From Microbacterium sp. CGR2 (lineage in GTDB: Bacteria; Actinomycetota; Actinomycetes; Actinomycetales; Microbacteriaceae): DNA of 64,000 bases. Of the stretch, positions 1-8,768 are shown one piece after another (the first letter of the stretch is position 1; each line of letters starts with the position of its first letter). The notes below the pieces were generated by a model. That model did no database searches and had not been told where the DNA came from. It saw only the letters and a program-made list of their open reading frames with translations. A program made the translations under genes and the position numbers. Location of the stretch: the NCBI RefSeq assembly GCF_003626735.1, contig NZ_RBHX01000001.1:3410001-3474000 (forward strand). The letters run 5' to 3'.

Positions 1-30
1 GATCGTTTCCGGCTGGGCTGACCGCGGCGA

Positions 31-489
31 CTAACGCCCCTTCGGGAAGCCGATGGGGCGCAGTTCTGGAGCCAGGCTCTCCCACTGCCACTCGCGTTCA
101 GCATCTTGATCGATTTTGCCTTTGCCGTAGAGGCCAGCGGCTTTCGCGGCGTAGGTCGCAGCGTGTGGCGAGTGGTCGAACATGTGGGCTACCGCGCACG
201 CCTGGCCGGCGGCACGAGCGGCAGCGACGGCTGCCTTCGCTCCTGCTTCGTTCGCTTCGCGCGCGGCCGCGTGAGCGGCAAACGCAGCGGTGCGACATGT
301 CGTCATCGGAAGTTCGCCGCGCTCCCACGCACGTAGTGCTGCGATCGCTGCACGCGGTCGGTCATCACCCGGGCGTTGGTCCTCGAAGATCGGCAGAGTG
401 CGCTCCGCGCAGCTCGCCGCCCAGAGCGCGATCGCGTGATGAATCAGGGGTTCAGGGTTGGTCCACTGGGTCTTCGTCTCCTCGCTCAC
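31..489 (-). CDS. Imm-5-like putative immunity protein
   Basis: A 152-residue soluble, alanine-rich helical protein starting at a GTG codon. The order of motifs (an N-terminal AIALWAASCAERTLPIFE segment, then DDRPRAAIAALRAWERGE, then alanine helices and a C-terminal WQWESLAPELRPIGFPKG) matches what I know of the Imm-5-like family of putative polymorphic-toxin immunity proteins, which also occur widely as stand-alone genes. No toxin gene is visible beside it, although the window edge cuts off the downstream side. The family name comes from motif recall, and a direct role as an immunity factor is not shown by the context. Confidence 0.65.
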   Translation of the reverse strand: MSEETKTQWTNPEPLIHHAIALWAASCAERTLPIFEDQRPGDDRPRAAIAALRAWERGELPMTTCRTAAFAAHAAAREANEAGAKAAVAAARAAGQACAVAHMFDHSPHAATYAAKAAGLYGKGKIDQDAEREWQWESLAPELRPIGFPKGR

Positions 490-591
490 TCCTTGATCGT
501 CTCAGGGATCCGCCGGAGAACAATCAGCCCAACGCGGGTTGTGCAGATGTTGGGCGCGTACGTAATGGAAGCGACCTCGCACCCAAACAGT

Positions 592-999
592 AACGATCGT
601 TGGCTTGGCGCGGCACCTGCGGACGCGGTCTTCCTCACGCAGATCCTCGGGCCGACAGTGCTGATCGGAGTTGATCTCGGTGGCGGCTTCATCGCCACCA
701 CGCAACTCGGGGTGTCGGGCGTGGAGGGTGGCGAGTCCGGTCTGGCAGGCGGGTTGATCAACACCAGTCAGCAGTTCGGCGGCGCTCTGGGACTCGTCCT
801 CGGGACGATCGCTGGCCTGCGAACCGCCGCGCTCGAGGAACACGGGGTTGCCGCCGCGGACGCGCTCAGCGGAAGGCTCTCTTGGCTCTTTCTGTCCGCC
901 GCAGCTCTGTCGATCGGAGGCGCGGTCATCGTCGCCCTCTGGCACCGATCACGACTGACGACTCCGGGGCGACCAAGCGTGGTCGACCGTCAGGCATAA
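592..999 (+). pseudogene. C-terminal remnant of a DHA2-type MFS transporter
   Basis: About 135 codons encode only the last two to three membrane segments of an EmrB/QacA-like drug exporter. The recognisable part is GESGLAGGLINTSQQFGGALGLVLG, given here in pieces as GESGLAGGLINTSQ and QFGGALGLVLG, followed by a final hydrophobic helix. This motif lies in the penultimate region of full-length proteins of roughly 480 residues. No start codon or N-terminal two thirds exists in any frame upstream, where the opposite strand instead carries the Imm-5-like gene. It is best read as a truncated pseudogene left by rearrangement. Confidence 0.7.
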
Positions 1000-1119
1000 C
1001 GCTCGAGGCTACGACCGGCAGCGAGATGTCGGCCGCATCACCGTCATCACACCGGATTTGCATCCTGGGGATGCACCCACCCGCGCATCCACGCCACGCC
1101 ACAACCGCGACAACATCCG

Positions 1120-1178
1120 TGAGAATCCGCCACCTTTCATGAGAACAGCGGCAACTTTCGTGAGAAGGCGACAAGTTT
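1120..1178. repeat. Three tandem TGAGAA-n-TTTC repeats, IS21-like end
   Basis: Copies beginning at 1120, 1140 and 1161 follow the pattern TGAGAAnnncgncannTTTC with a period of 20 to 21 bases. Multiple short terminal repeats of this kind are characteristic of IS21-family ends. No transposase gene is adjacent, so this would be an orphan end. The rest of 1000-1430 shows no recognisable gene. Confidence 0.4.
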
Positions 1179-1430
1179 CGAGAACCGACGCCCCCCGACC
1201 CCTTTCGGCAGAACAGTTTTGGTGTCCGTTGGGTGATCCCTATACGGACAGCTGTCACGCGCCAGGCTTCTCCGTCAGTGTTGCCGAGGACGATCGTTCG
1301 GTGGGCGGCCGTCGTTGATGTTGGTCCCTCGATCGGGATTCACTTGCAGGAAGCGTCGCCGGGGGCCAATGGGATGGAGCCAAAATCTAGCGCCTTCGGT
1401 GCCGCAACTCGTCCGCCGAGCTGCTCTCGC

Positions 1431-1865
1431 TCAGCGCCCTGCGGCGTGGAGCCAGATCGTAAGCCACCCCAGGGCAAGGAAGAACAGCGCTACACCAGGC
1501 AGCAGGCGCTGCATCGGGGTGAGGCGCTTCCACCGTGACCATGCGGTGATGGCGGCAACAAGACACACTGCTGTACCGATGACCGCAAGAGCGATGACGG
1601 CCTCACCTGTCTGGACGGTGATGGTCCCGCCGGTTGTTGCTTCGTAGATGCATGCCCGTCCGATTGGCATGAACGTCACGTCAGCTACTACCTGGGGGTA
1701 CTCGCCGATGAAGACGGCGGTGTCCGGGGCGCTGCGGAAGCATGCGCCGTCGATCTCGCGAGAGTCGCCGTACTGAGACACGAAAGCGACCCAGACCGCC
1801 AATTGACTGAGGAGGCTCGCGATTATGAGCCATGTCGTCTGGGCTGCCTGGGTCGCTTTCGTCAT
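1431..1865 (-). CDS. Small membrane protein, cysteine-loop family copy 1
   Basis: A 144-residue protein of unknown function, counting from the ATG at 1865. A first membrane helix (about residues 12-30) is followed by an extracytoplasmic loop with DSREIDGACF and PIGRACIYE...GGTITVQTG, then two more helices separated by a basic turn (RWKRLTPMQ). The same signature occurs in the products at 17886-18326 and 19143-19589, so this is a paralogous family. Two loop cysteines may form a disulphide. The longer open frame continuing upstream is rejected because it overlaps a resolvase fragment and lacks family similarity. Confidence 0.65.
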   Translation of the reverse strand: MTKATQAAQTTWLIIASLLSQLAVWVAFVSQYGDSREIDGACFRSAPDTAVFIGEYPQVVADVTFMPIGRACIYEATTGGTITVQTGEAVIALAVIGTAVCLVAAITAWSRWKRLTPMQRLLPGVALFFLALGWLTIWLHAAGR

Positions 1866-1884
1866 TTGACTAGTGTTCACGCAC

Positions 1885-2022
1885 TCACCTCGGAGCCCCG
1901 GACACGCCGTGATCGACGTACAGATCATCACGCCGCACGCCGGCAGCGAGCAGGTCCGCCTGCTGATGATCCGTGGACTGCTGACGCGTCGAGACACGTG
2001 CGTAGCCGATCAACTTGCCCAT
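1885..2022 (-). pseudogene. Truncated serine resolvase (Tn3-type), N-terminal 45 residues
   Basis: The frame starts MGKLIGYARVSTRQQSTDHQ and reaches DDLYVDHGVSG before a TGA. This is the start of the catalytic domain of the resolvase/invertase family, with the nucleophilic serine in the ARVST motif at residue 11. A full enzyme has 180 to 200 residues, so only the first quarter remains. GGAGC lies 6 bases before the ATG. It marks the border of a lost mobile element; the membrane-protein gene at 1431-1865 begins 20 bases downstream. Confidence 0.75.
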
Positions 2023-2076
2023 GAACCGCTCCGGTGTCTCGAAACCAACGATCAGTGCCCGCCTTCAAGCAGGTGG

Positions 2077-2181
2077 TTGCGAGACATAGTTGCGAGACTC
2101 GCCGGGCCATACAGGGCGGCCTCAGCCGGCGGCAGCTTGGCGCCGACTGTGAGACGTCTCATATCCCATGTGATGCGAGAC
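2077..2181. repeat. res-like cluster of TGCGAGAC repeats
   Basis: TTGCGAGAC occurs directly repeated at 2077-2085 and 2090-2098, and TGCGAGAC again at 2174-2181. Between them lies the perfect 12-bp palindrome TGAGACGTCTCA at 2150-2161. The cluster sits just upstream of the resolvase fragment, where Tn3-type recombination (res) sites with several inverted subsites are normally found. The palindrome could alternatively belong to the nearby TetR gene. Confidence 0.4.
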
Positions 2182-2228
2182 GGCACGGTTGCGGAACGGG
2201 CGTTGCGCCGGTCGACCGTGATGATACC

Positions 2229-2253
2229 TTGGCACCAATGCCAAAATATTGGC
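2229..2253. promoter_or_regulatory. Candidate TetR operator upstream of the ABC exporter operon
   Basis: TTGGCA-CCAA-TGCCAA (2229-2244) is an inverted repeat with 6-bp arms. A further TTGGC at 2249-2253 makes a second overlapping repeat with GCCAA at 2240-2244. It lies 20 bases before the chosen start of the TetR gene, the usual place for an autoregulatory operator. It also covers a possible TTG start at 2249, which argues against that start. Confidence 0.5.
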
Positions 2254-2272
2254 TGTGATGCCAGGAGGTGTG

Positions 2273-2887
2273 ATGCGAGTCGAGCGGGAATTGACCGTCA
2301 CGCAGGAGGTCCGGCGTCGTCGGATCATCGATGCGGCGATCGACTGCCTCGGTCGCGATGGGTGGCACAGCACGACGCTGGCGTCGATCGCTGCGGAGGC
2401 GGGCATCAGTCGTGGCTTGATCTCGTACCACTTCGCTGGTCGTGACGACCTGTTCGAGGCTGTGCTCGAGACGGTGGTGGTCACGATCCTCGCCGAAGGG
2501 TCGGCGGCGATGCAGCAAGGCATCGATGAGGCGCCGACTGCGACGGCCAAGCTGCAGGCGTACATCGAGGGCAACTTGCGCTTCATCGGCGCGCATCGGC
2601 GCGAGATGGCCGCCCTTGGGCAGGTGATGCCGAATCTGCGGCGCAAGGACGGTGCGCTGCACGCGAGCCCCGATGCGGAGGAGCCGATCATCGCCGGCAC
2701 CGCGCTGCTGTTCGAACACGGGCTCAACACGGGCGAGTTCCGCGCGGCCGATGCCCGCCTGACGGCCTACACGTTGCGCCGCTGCATCGATGGGGCTGCG
2801 TTGAAGATCGTCGCCGATCCCGACTTCGACATCGACGCCTACGCGCGCGAGCTCACGACCCTCTTCCTCCAAGGAGTCCACGCATGA
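2273..2887 (+). CDS. TetR-family regulator of adjacent ABC exporter
   Basis: A 204-residue TetR/AcrR repressor. The N-terminal helix-turn-helix spans about residues 14-60 (RRIIDAAIDCLGRDGWHSTTL ... GISRGLISYHFAGRDDLFEAV, each part typical of the family). The C-terminal ligand domain is all-helical. The ATG at 2273 was chosen because AGGAGG ends 4 bases before it; an in-frame TTG at 2249 has no ribosome site and lies in the operator. Its stop overlaps the ATG of the ATPase gene (ATGA), so repressor and exporter are translationally coupled. The likely role is ligand-responsive repression of its own operon; the ligand is unknown. Confidence 0.85.
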   Translation: MRVERELTVTQEVRRRRIIDAAIDCLGRDGWHSTTLASIAAEAGISRGLISYHFAGRDDLFEAVLETVVVTILAEGSAAMQQGIDEAPTATAKLQAYIEGNLRFIGAHRREMAALGQVMPNLRRKDGALHASPDAEEPIIAGTALLFEHGLNTGEFRAADARLTAYTLRRCIDGAALKIVADPDFDIDAYARELTTLFLQGVHA

Positions 2888-3639
2888 CCACGCAGATCAC
2901 CCCGGCAGTCCAGCTGCGCGGGCTCTCCAAGCGCTTCGGCGACCACGTCGCCGTCGACGGCATCGATCTGACCGTCCCTCCTGGCACGTTCTTCGGCATC
3001 GTCGGCCCCAACGGCGCCGGCAAGTCGACGACGCTGTCGATGATTGCCGGCCTGCTGAGCCCCGACGCCGGATCCGTCAAGGTCGCGGGGCACGATGCCG
3101 CCACGGACCGGGATCGTGTCCTCAGCGAGCTGGGGATCATGATGGAGGGCCTCTCTCTGCCCGAGCGGCTGACGGGCGCGGAGCTGCTGGAGTACACCGC
3201 CAGGTTGCGGAGGATCGGTGACGACTGGCCGGAGCGGGCGGCCGACCTGCTCGAGGTCCTCGAGCTCGATCGAGCCCCTTCGACGCTGATCGTGGACTAC
3301 TCCACCGGCATGCGGAAGAAGATCGGCCTCGCCGTGGCATTGCTGCACCGACCCAGCGTCCTCGTGCTGGACGAGCCGTTCGAGGCCATCGACCCCGTCT
3401 CCGCTCGAGCCATCGAGGGGCTGCTCGAGCAGTTCGTCGCCGGGGGTGGCACGGTGCTGCTGTCGAGCCACCTCATGGATGTCGTCGAGCGGACCTGCGA
3501 GCGCGTCGCGCTGATCAAGGACGGACGCATCCTCGCCGAGGGCACGGTCGACGGCGTCAGGGCGGGCCGCACGCTCAACGACACGTTCGTCGACCTCGTC
3601 GGTGCACCCGTGCAGCGCGAGATCCGGTGGCTGGCATGA
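2884..3639 (+). CDS. ABC exporter ATP-binding protein
   Basis: A 251-residue ABC ATPase of the CcmA/drug-export type. Visible motifs are Walker A GPNGAGKST near residue 40, a signature region that reads YSTGMRKKIGLAV near 140 instead of canonical LSGGQ, and Walker B VLVLDEPFEAIDP near 160 followed by the switch histidine in SSHLMD. The glutamate after Walker B is present. It powers the permease encoded next, with which it overlaps by 4 bases. The substrate is not evident; such TetR-ABC-permease triplets usually export peptides, drugs or lipids. Confidence 0.9.
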   Translation: MTTQITPAVQLRGLSKRFGDHVAVDGIDLTVPPGTFFGIVGPNGAGKSTTLSMIAGLLSPDAGSVKVAGHDAATDRDRVLSELGIMMEGLSLPERLTGAELLEYTARLRRIGDDWPERAADLLEVLELDRAPSTLIVDYSTGMRKKIGLAVALLHRPSVLVLDEPFEAIDPVSARAIEGLLEQFVAGGGTVLLSSHLMDVVERTCERVALIKDGRILAEGTVDGVRAGRTLNDTFVDLVGAPVQREIRWLA

Positions 3640-5294
3640 GGATGAGTGCGACGTTCGCGTCGATGCGGTGGCGGATCATCCGACACGGACCGCACGACGA
3701 GCGAGGCTTCGGCCTCGTCGTCGGCCTGGTCGCCGCAGCCGGCGTGGTCGTGCTCGCAGTCCTCGGTGTCTCGGGCACGGTGCATCCGAGCTGGCTGATC
3801 GTGGGGATCTCGCTGTTCGGCCTGACCTGGCTGATCGGACCCGTCCTGCTTCCCGGATCCGCACCAGCCCTCGATCCGCAGTGGTTCAGGACGCTGCCCC
3901 GACGCCCGAGCACGATCGCCCGAGAGCTCTCCGCAAGCGAGGCGATCAGCGTCGGGACGGTCATCACCGCCGTCGCGCTGAGCAGCCTCATCGTCGTGGC
4001 GGCCGCGCACGGACCGGCAGCTGTCGCCGTCGCGACGCTGGCCGCAGCATTGCAGCTGCTCTTCCTGCTCTGGCTTGGCCGGTGCGCCTCGGCCGTGGTC
4101 GCTGGTCTGCTCCGCTCGACTGCGGGTACCTGGGTCGCAGCCGTCCAGATGTCGGCGCTTCTGGCGGTCTCCTTCGCTGGCTGGGTGCCGATCGCCGCAC
4201 TGCTGCTCCCCGACCTCGGGGACGGCGGCACGGACATCGTCACTCCGTCGGTGGCGGGTGCGCTTCCCGTTGGAATTGAGGACGCGCTCCTCGCGCTTCC
4301 CGCCGGCTGGGGACTCTCCGCGACGCAGGCCATGATCTCCTCCGCCCCGCTGATCGATGTGATCGCGCCCTTGCTCGGGCTCCTCGTCGGGGCCTTCGCA
4401 TTCCGTGGCGTCTGGATCGCCTTGACCGCGCGAGTGCTCCGCAAGGCGCCGGCGCGAACGCTCAGCAATGTCACCGCCAGGTCGGCAGCGTCTGCACGGA
4501 CTCCGCGATCGGGTGGACCCACGCGGGCCGTCGTGGCGCGGGAGCTCAAGACCTGGTTCCGCGACCCGCACCGACGCCTCGGCATGATCCACGCCTGGAT
4601 CACCCCCCTACTCATGATCGCCCTCGTCGCACCGACCAGCTGGTCGTGGGCGCTGCCCTTCATCGGCGTGATGGCTGCAGTGCTCGGCGCGATGGTGGCC
4701 GTGAGCACCTACGCCCTCGACGGCACCGCCTTGTGGCAGCTCCTCACCACGCCAGGAGCAATCCGCGCCGACGTGCGCGGCCGACAGCTCTCCTGGCTGC
4801 TGCTGTTCGGCATCCCGACTCTCGCGCTGACCGTCGCGCTCTGCCTCGTCAGCCAGTCGCCCCTGTCGGCGGTCGCGACCGGCATGACCCTGGCTGCCAT
4901 CGGGGCGGCGTGCGCGTTCGCGCCCCTGCTGGGTGCGCTCATGCCGGCGATCGGCGCCGACGCGCGCGACCGCGTGTCATCCACCAGCCGCACGGGCAAT
5001 CCCGCCGGCGCGCAGTACACCGTTTTCGCAGCCGTCGTCGCCACCGCGATCCTGCCTCCGCTCCTGCTGAACCTCAGCGGCTCGGGCCTGCCGTGGCCGG
5101 CGCACGCCCTGCTCGGTGCTGCCATCGGGGCGGCGTCAATGGTCGGGCTTGCGGCGCTCACACGCGCGCGCCTGCGACAATCGGGATCGGCCCTGCTGGC
5201 CGCCTTCGAGTCCGGCGACATCTCTCGGCTCCGCAACCGACCGAGCACTACGAAGACTGCGGCTCGACCCGAAAATGGTGCGTTGACCGGTTGA
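3636..5294 (+). CDS. ABC exporter permease, multi-spanning
   Basis: A 552-residue integral membrane protein with roughly a dozen hydrophobic segments arranged in two halves around a basic cytoplasmic stretch (about residues 265-305, RVLRKAPARTLSN ... VVARELKTWFRDPHRRLG). It is the transmembrane partner of the upstream ATPase. The start at 3636 was chosen because its ATG overlaps the ATPase stop (ATGA). The last 40 residues are hydrophilic. The 199 bases downstream (5295-5493) contain no gene I can support. Confidence 0.85.
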   Translation: MRMSATFASMRWRIIRHGPHDERGFGLVVGLVAAAGVVVLAVLGVSGTVHPSWLIVGISLFGLTWLIGPVLLPGSAPALDPQWFRTLPRRPSTIARELSASEAISVGTVITAVALSSLIVVAAAHGPAAVAVATLAAALQLLFLLWLGRCASAVVAGLLRSTAGTWVAAVQMSALLAVSFAGWVPIAALLLPDLGDGGTDIVTPSVAGALPVGIEDALLALPAGWGLSATQAMISSAPLIDVIAPLLGLLVGAFAFRGVWIALTARVLRKAPARTLSNVTARSAASARTPRSGGPTRAVVARELKTWFRDPHRRLGMIHAWITPLLMIALVAPTSWSWALPFIGVMAAVLGAMVAVSTYALDGTALWQLLTTPGAIRADVRGRQLSWLLLFGIPTLALTVALCLVSQSPLSAVATGMTLAAIGAACAFAPLLGALMPAIGADARDRVSSTSRTGNPAGAQYTVFAAVVATAILPPLLLNLSGSGLPWPAHALLGAAIGAASMVGLAALTRARLRQSGSALLAAFESGDISRLRNRPSTTKTAARPENGALTG

Positions 5295-5493
5295 GACCAC
5301 CATCGTTTGTGGAGCAACCGTCGAGCGCAGAGGTCCGCGACGAGGGCGAAGCTCTGGGCGAGCCGTTGGGATCGCGGCTGCCGAGGCGGTAGCCACCCCT
5401 GCGAGGATGGCAGTGATCACGCACGTGGCTCGAGTGACGAGCGAGAGGCGACATATGCCTCGCCCGCGCTGGCTGAGGGGCTGGCGATGCCGT

Positions 5494-6343
5494 TCACTTT
5501 CCTCGGAACAACGCGGCGTGTTCGCGGGCGAAGCTCTCGAACTCGCGCGGCGGATGTTTCATGAGGTCGGGCACGGCTGTCGAGATCGTGGCAGCTTCTC
5601 CGCGGGCGTAGTGCGCGTAGTCCTCGAGTAGTCCTTCGACCTGCCAGGGCGGGAGCACGCCGGAGAGCATCTTGCCGAATTGCTCCGGGGCGACGTCTTC
5701 GAAGTGGACGTGGCGTCCCATGGCGGATGAGAGGTGTGCGGCGAGCTCGGTGTGCGTGAGTGCTTCGCCCCCTGTCAGGGTCACGGCTCCCAGTGGCTGG
5801 GATGAGGTGAGGGCAAGTGCGGCGATGTCGCCGATGTCGCGCACGTCGACGAGACTTACTCGCGCCTCGCCGATCGGCGCGGGAAGCGTTCCTGTCGCCT
5901 GCACGATGCCCGCGAGGGCGAGCATTCCCTGCATGAACAGATTTGGTCGCAGTGCGGTGATTCCGATGCCTGATGCGAGGGCGTGCTGTTCGACGGCTGC
6001 GTGGTAGCGCAGGAAGCGGACTGGTGAGTCGATCGCGGACCCCAGTTGGGACAGCAGAACGAGGTGGCTAACGCCTGCCTCGATTGCGATATCGATGAAC
6101 TGTTTCTGTTGCGCTTCGGCGCGCTCGGTCGACGGCGTCACCAGATATGCGGCGCGTACTCCCTCGAGCGCCGTACGCACACTGCGGGCGTCATCCAGGT
6201 CGGACCTGCACGCCGAACTCGACGGAAGGGGGCCTTCGGGACATGGACCGGAACGCGATGCCCCGTGCCGTCAGAGAATCGGTGGTGGCTCGGCCGGTAG
6301 AACCGGTGGCGCCGGCGACGAGGATGTCGGGTGCGATGGTCAT
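5494..6343 (-). pseudogene. NAD(P)-binding NmrA/SDR-like protein, frameshifted
   Basis: The N-terminal Rossmann segment (MTIAPDILVAGATGSTGRA..., with the GATGSTG nucleotide motif) is read from the ATG at 6343 and runs into a stop near 6190. The remainder (from DLDDARSVRTALEGVRAAYLV to the end at 5494) continues in another frame. Joining the frames near 6195-6205 gives one typical protein of about 280 residues of the NmrA/azoreductase-like family. Either the gene is disrupted by an indel or the sequence has one error. It lies third in the operon behind the protease and acyltransferase genes. Confidence 0.75.
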
Positions 6344-6413
6344 GGTCTCTCCTGCAGGTCTCGGGGGTGGCGCGGTCCGTCGATCAGGGCGCGGGACCAG
6401 TCGGCGCGGCAGA

Positions 6414-7649
6414 TCAGCATTGCTGGGTTGCCTGCCTCGACAGGCGTGCTGCCACGTCAGCGGCAAGCCCGCCAATGTCATCGTGGCCGGTGAGGGTAAG
6501 CCGGAGCGCGCCGCCGTGCGTGACGACGCCGAGGACGCACTCGCCCTGCACCTGGGTCGTCATCATCGGACCCCATACCGCTTCGGCAGCGTCTGAGCGG
6601 GGTGCGAAGATGCCGAGGTTCGTGATCTCGATGTCGGCATCCGTGGCCGCGAGCATGGCCGCTTCCGCTTCCATCGCGTCGGTTGGCTGCAGCGCGGCGA
6701 GCATGAGGGCGGCCGCGCGTGCCTGGACGCGACCCGTGCGAAGCTGTGCCGTCGCGTCCTGCGCGAGAGGCCAGAAGTCGCGACCCTGCGGGTCGTCCAA
6801 GGCAACGGTGGTCGCGGTGAACCGGTTCGCGACATCGTCGGGAAGCCCGACGGCCGAACGCAGATCGATGGGTGCATTGATCCGGACGGGTCCGGTGATG
6901 CCGCGGGCGCTCAGCGCCTGGGCGGCCGCGGCACAGAGCGCCCCTTGCACGGTCGCGTCATGCGATCGTGCGATCACGCGGAGTCGCTCGGTTGTGGACC
7001 AGTCCAGGGCGGCGACCTCGACGGTCGGCGGAGTGCCGTCGAACGCGCGCACCACGGCCGCTGGACGTTCGAGTCCCGCCGACGCCGTCGGGGTCGCGGC
7101 CGCAGCTCCGTCGGGCAGTGATCTCAGCAGCTGCTCTTGGCTGGCGGGGATCGGCTGAGCGGGCGGGGTTCGCCCGTCGAGGATCTCCAGAAGGTCCGTC
7201 ACTGCCCGCAGTGCCCCTCGACCGTCCGCAATCTGGTGAGAGAAGGTAAGGATGACGACGAAGCCACTCATTGTGTCGACGAGCGTCGCTCTCGCCAGCG
7301 GGCCCAGGTCTGGGTCGATGGGTGCGGCCTGCTCCGCGGACGCCTCGACCACCCAGTCGTGGCCGCTGGAGACTCTGAGCGGAATGGGCTCAGACGTCGG
7401 GCGGAACACTGCCTGCTCGCCGGTGCGATCGATGCTGCTGGCGAGCAAGGGATGCGTCCGCTGCAGAGCCGCAAGCGTCCCGGTCAGCTCTTCCTCGGTG
7501 ATCGGCGAGGTGAGCTCGATCACGATCGAGAACTGCACGGGGTTGCGGCTGATATAGAGGTCGATGATGTTCTCGAACGCCCCCAACGGCCGCAGGGTCG
7601 AGGCGGCAGCGTAATCGTTCGTGAGGGTAATGCGCTGGTCGCGGTCCAT
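6414..7649 (-). CDS. PapA5-like condensation-domain acyltransferase
   Basis: A 411-residue member of the condensation/PapA acyltransferase superfamily. The catalytic HxxxDG motif is present as SHQIADGRG (His138, Asp142, Gly143). Two chloramphenicol-acetyltransferase-like lobes are expected: the first with RPLGAFENIIDLY and RTHPLLASSI, the second with APIDLRSAVGLP. PapA5 enzymes esterify a lipid or polyketide alcohol with an acyl chain. No polyketide synthase is nearby, so acyl donor and acceptor are unknown. The ATG at 7649 lies 4 bases after the protease stop; the frame extends further upstream, but only within that gene. Confidence 0.75.
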   Translation of the reverse strand: MDRDQRITLTNDYAAASTLRPLGAFENIIDLYISRNPVQFSIVIELTSPITEEELTGTLAALQRTHPLLASSIDRTGEQAVFRPTSEPIPLRVSSGHDWVVEASAEQAAPIDPDLGPLARATLVDTMSGFVVILTFSHQIADGRGALRAVTDLLEILDGRTPPAQPIPASQEQLLRSLPDGAAAATPTASAGLERPAAVVRAFDGTPPTVEVAALDWSTTERLRVIARSHDATVQGALCAAAAQALSARGITGPVRINAPIDLRSAVGLPDDVANRFTATTVALDDPQGRDFWPLAQDATAQLRTGRVQARAAALMLAALQPTDAMEAEAAMLAATDADIEITNLGIFAPRSDAAEAVWGPMMTTQVQGECVLGVVTHGGALRLTLTGHDDIGGLAADVAARLSRQATQQC

Positions 7650-7653
7650 GCTT

Positions 7654-8637
7654 CTACTTCTCGCCCGCGATGGCATCAGCGGTGTCGCTGGGTGCGGTCG
7701 GGGTGAGGGCTGGGCCGGCCTTCCGAGTCCACCACAGGATGACCAGGGTGATGAGGACGACAGCCGCCGTCGGGATGAGCTGGGTGACGGATCCGACGCC
7801 GGCGGAGCGGTCGCTCAGCGCGCCACCGAGGTCAATGCGGAAGAGCGGTCCCGAGACGAGCGAGAACGTGTTCAGCACGGCGTGGAGCACAACCGCGATC
7901 TCGACGCCGCCGGTGCGCCAGGTGATGACGGCGAGGCATGACCACAGCACGAAATACCAGATGTTGATGTAAATGTCGGTCGACATGTGGACCGCGGTAA
8001 AGATCACGCTCGAGCCAATGATGCCGAAGACCAGGCCCGCCTTGCGGCTGCGCGTCCAGCTCCCGAGGACTCGGAACAGCAGCCCTCGCACCCCGTACTC
8101 CTCACCGGTCGTCTGCAGAGGGGTGAGCAGCAGGGTGCCGATAAAGATAGCCACAAGGTCGAACTGCGTCCACGGCACCTCGACAGAGGGCGCGAAATAA
8201 CCCACCGCATTGGCGAGAATCCAGAAGGGACCGAACACGAGCAGGCTCTTGCCGAGCAGGTCGAAGCGGAAGCGGGAGATCACCGAGTGCATCGACGCTC
8301 CGGGAACCCCGTACAGCCACCGCTGGATGAGCATGCTCCACGGCATCAGCAGGAACAGCGACAGCATCGAGGACGCGTGGTAGAGCGGTGTGTAGTCGGT
8401 GCCCTGGAACAACGGGGTCGTGTGGCCGTTCTGCAGGTCAATGAGACCGGTCAGCGCTCCGAGTCCGGTCGGGAAGATGACGAGCCCGGCGAGGAGCATG
8501 ACGATGGCGAGGACGCCGCGACCGATGCGACGCTTCTCGCCGGCCAGCACGCGATGGTACTCAACTCCAGGAGGTACGGAAGGGGCACGCTTCGGGAGTG
8601 CGCGCTCGAGCAGCCAGTTCGGCGGGATGGTAGTCAT
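7654..8637 (-). CDS. CPBP-family intramembrane metalloprotease
   Basis: A 327-residue membrane protein with about eight hydrophobic segments and the CPBP (CAAX prenyl protease/abortive infection) signature: EEYGVR at residues 179-184, His217 in TAVHMSTD and His252 in VVLHAVLN. In known members these residues bind the catalytic zinc and activate water. The start at 8637 has AGGACACC just upstream. It is the second frame of a transcript that appears to begin at the twin operator (8882-8923) and is followed 4 bases later by the acyltransferase. Members are found in bacteriocin processing and self-immunity, but the substrate here is unknown. Confidence 0.85.
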   Translation of the reverse strand: MTTIPPNWLLERALPKRAPSVPPGVEYHRVLAGEKRRIGRGVLAIVMLLAGLVIFPTGLGALTGLIDLQNGHTTPLFQGTDYTPLYHASSMLSLFLLMPWSMLIQRWLYGVPGASMHSVISRFRFDLLGKSLLVFGPFWILANAVGYFAPSVEVPWTQFDLVAIFIGTLLLTPLQTTGEEYGVRGLLFRVLGSWTRSRKAGLVFGIIGSSVIFTAVHMSTDIYINIWYFVLWSCLAVITWRTGGVEIAVVLHAVLNTFSLVSGPLFRIDLGGALSDRSAGVGSVTQLIPTAAVVLITLVILWWTRKAGPALTPTAPSDTADAIAGEK

Positions 8638-8768
8638 GGTGTCCTTCGTCAGTGGTGAGTTGGTCAGTTCCGTGTTTCGTGCCGAGGAGTCCGTGGTAGT
8701 GCATGCGTAGCGCGCGTGCCATGGTCGCCAGTGTCGCGGCCGGGCATCAGGTTCAGTCAGTTCGGCAG

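Noticed and set aside
2249..2272. TTG start for the first TetR gene
   Set aside because: It lies in an inverted repeat and has no ribosome site; the ATG at 2273 follows AGGAGG.
3297..4708. Two long minus-strand frames opposite the ABC permease
   Set aside because: The plus-strand genes have Walker motifs, coupled starts and membrane character; the antisense frames have none.
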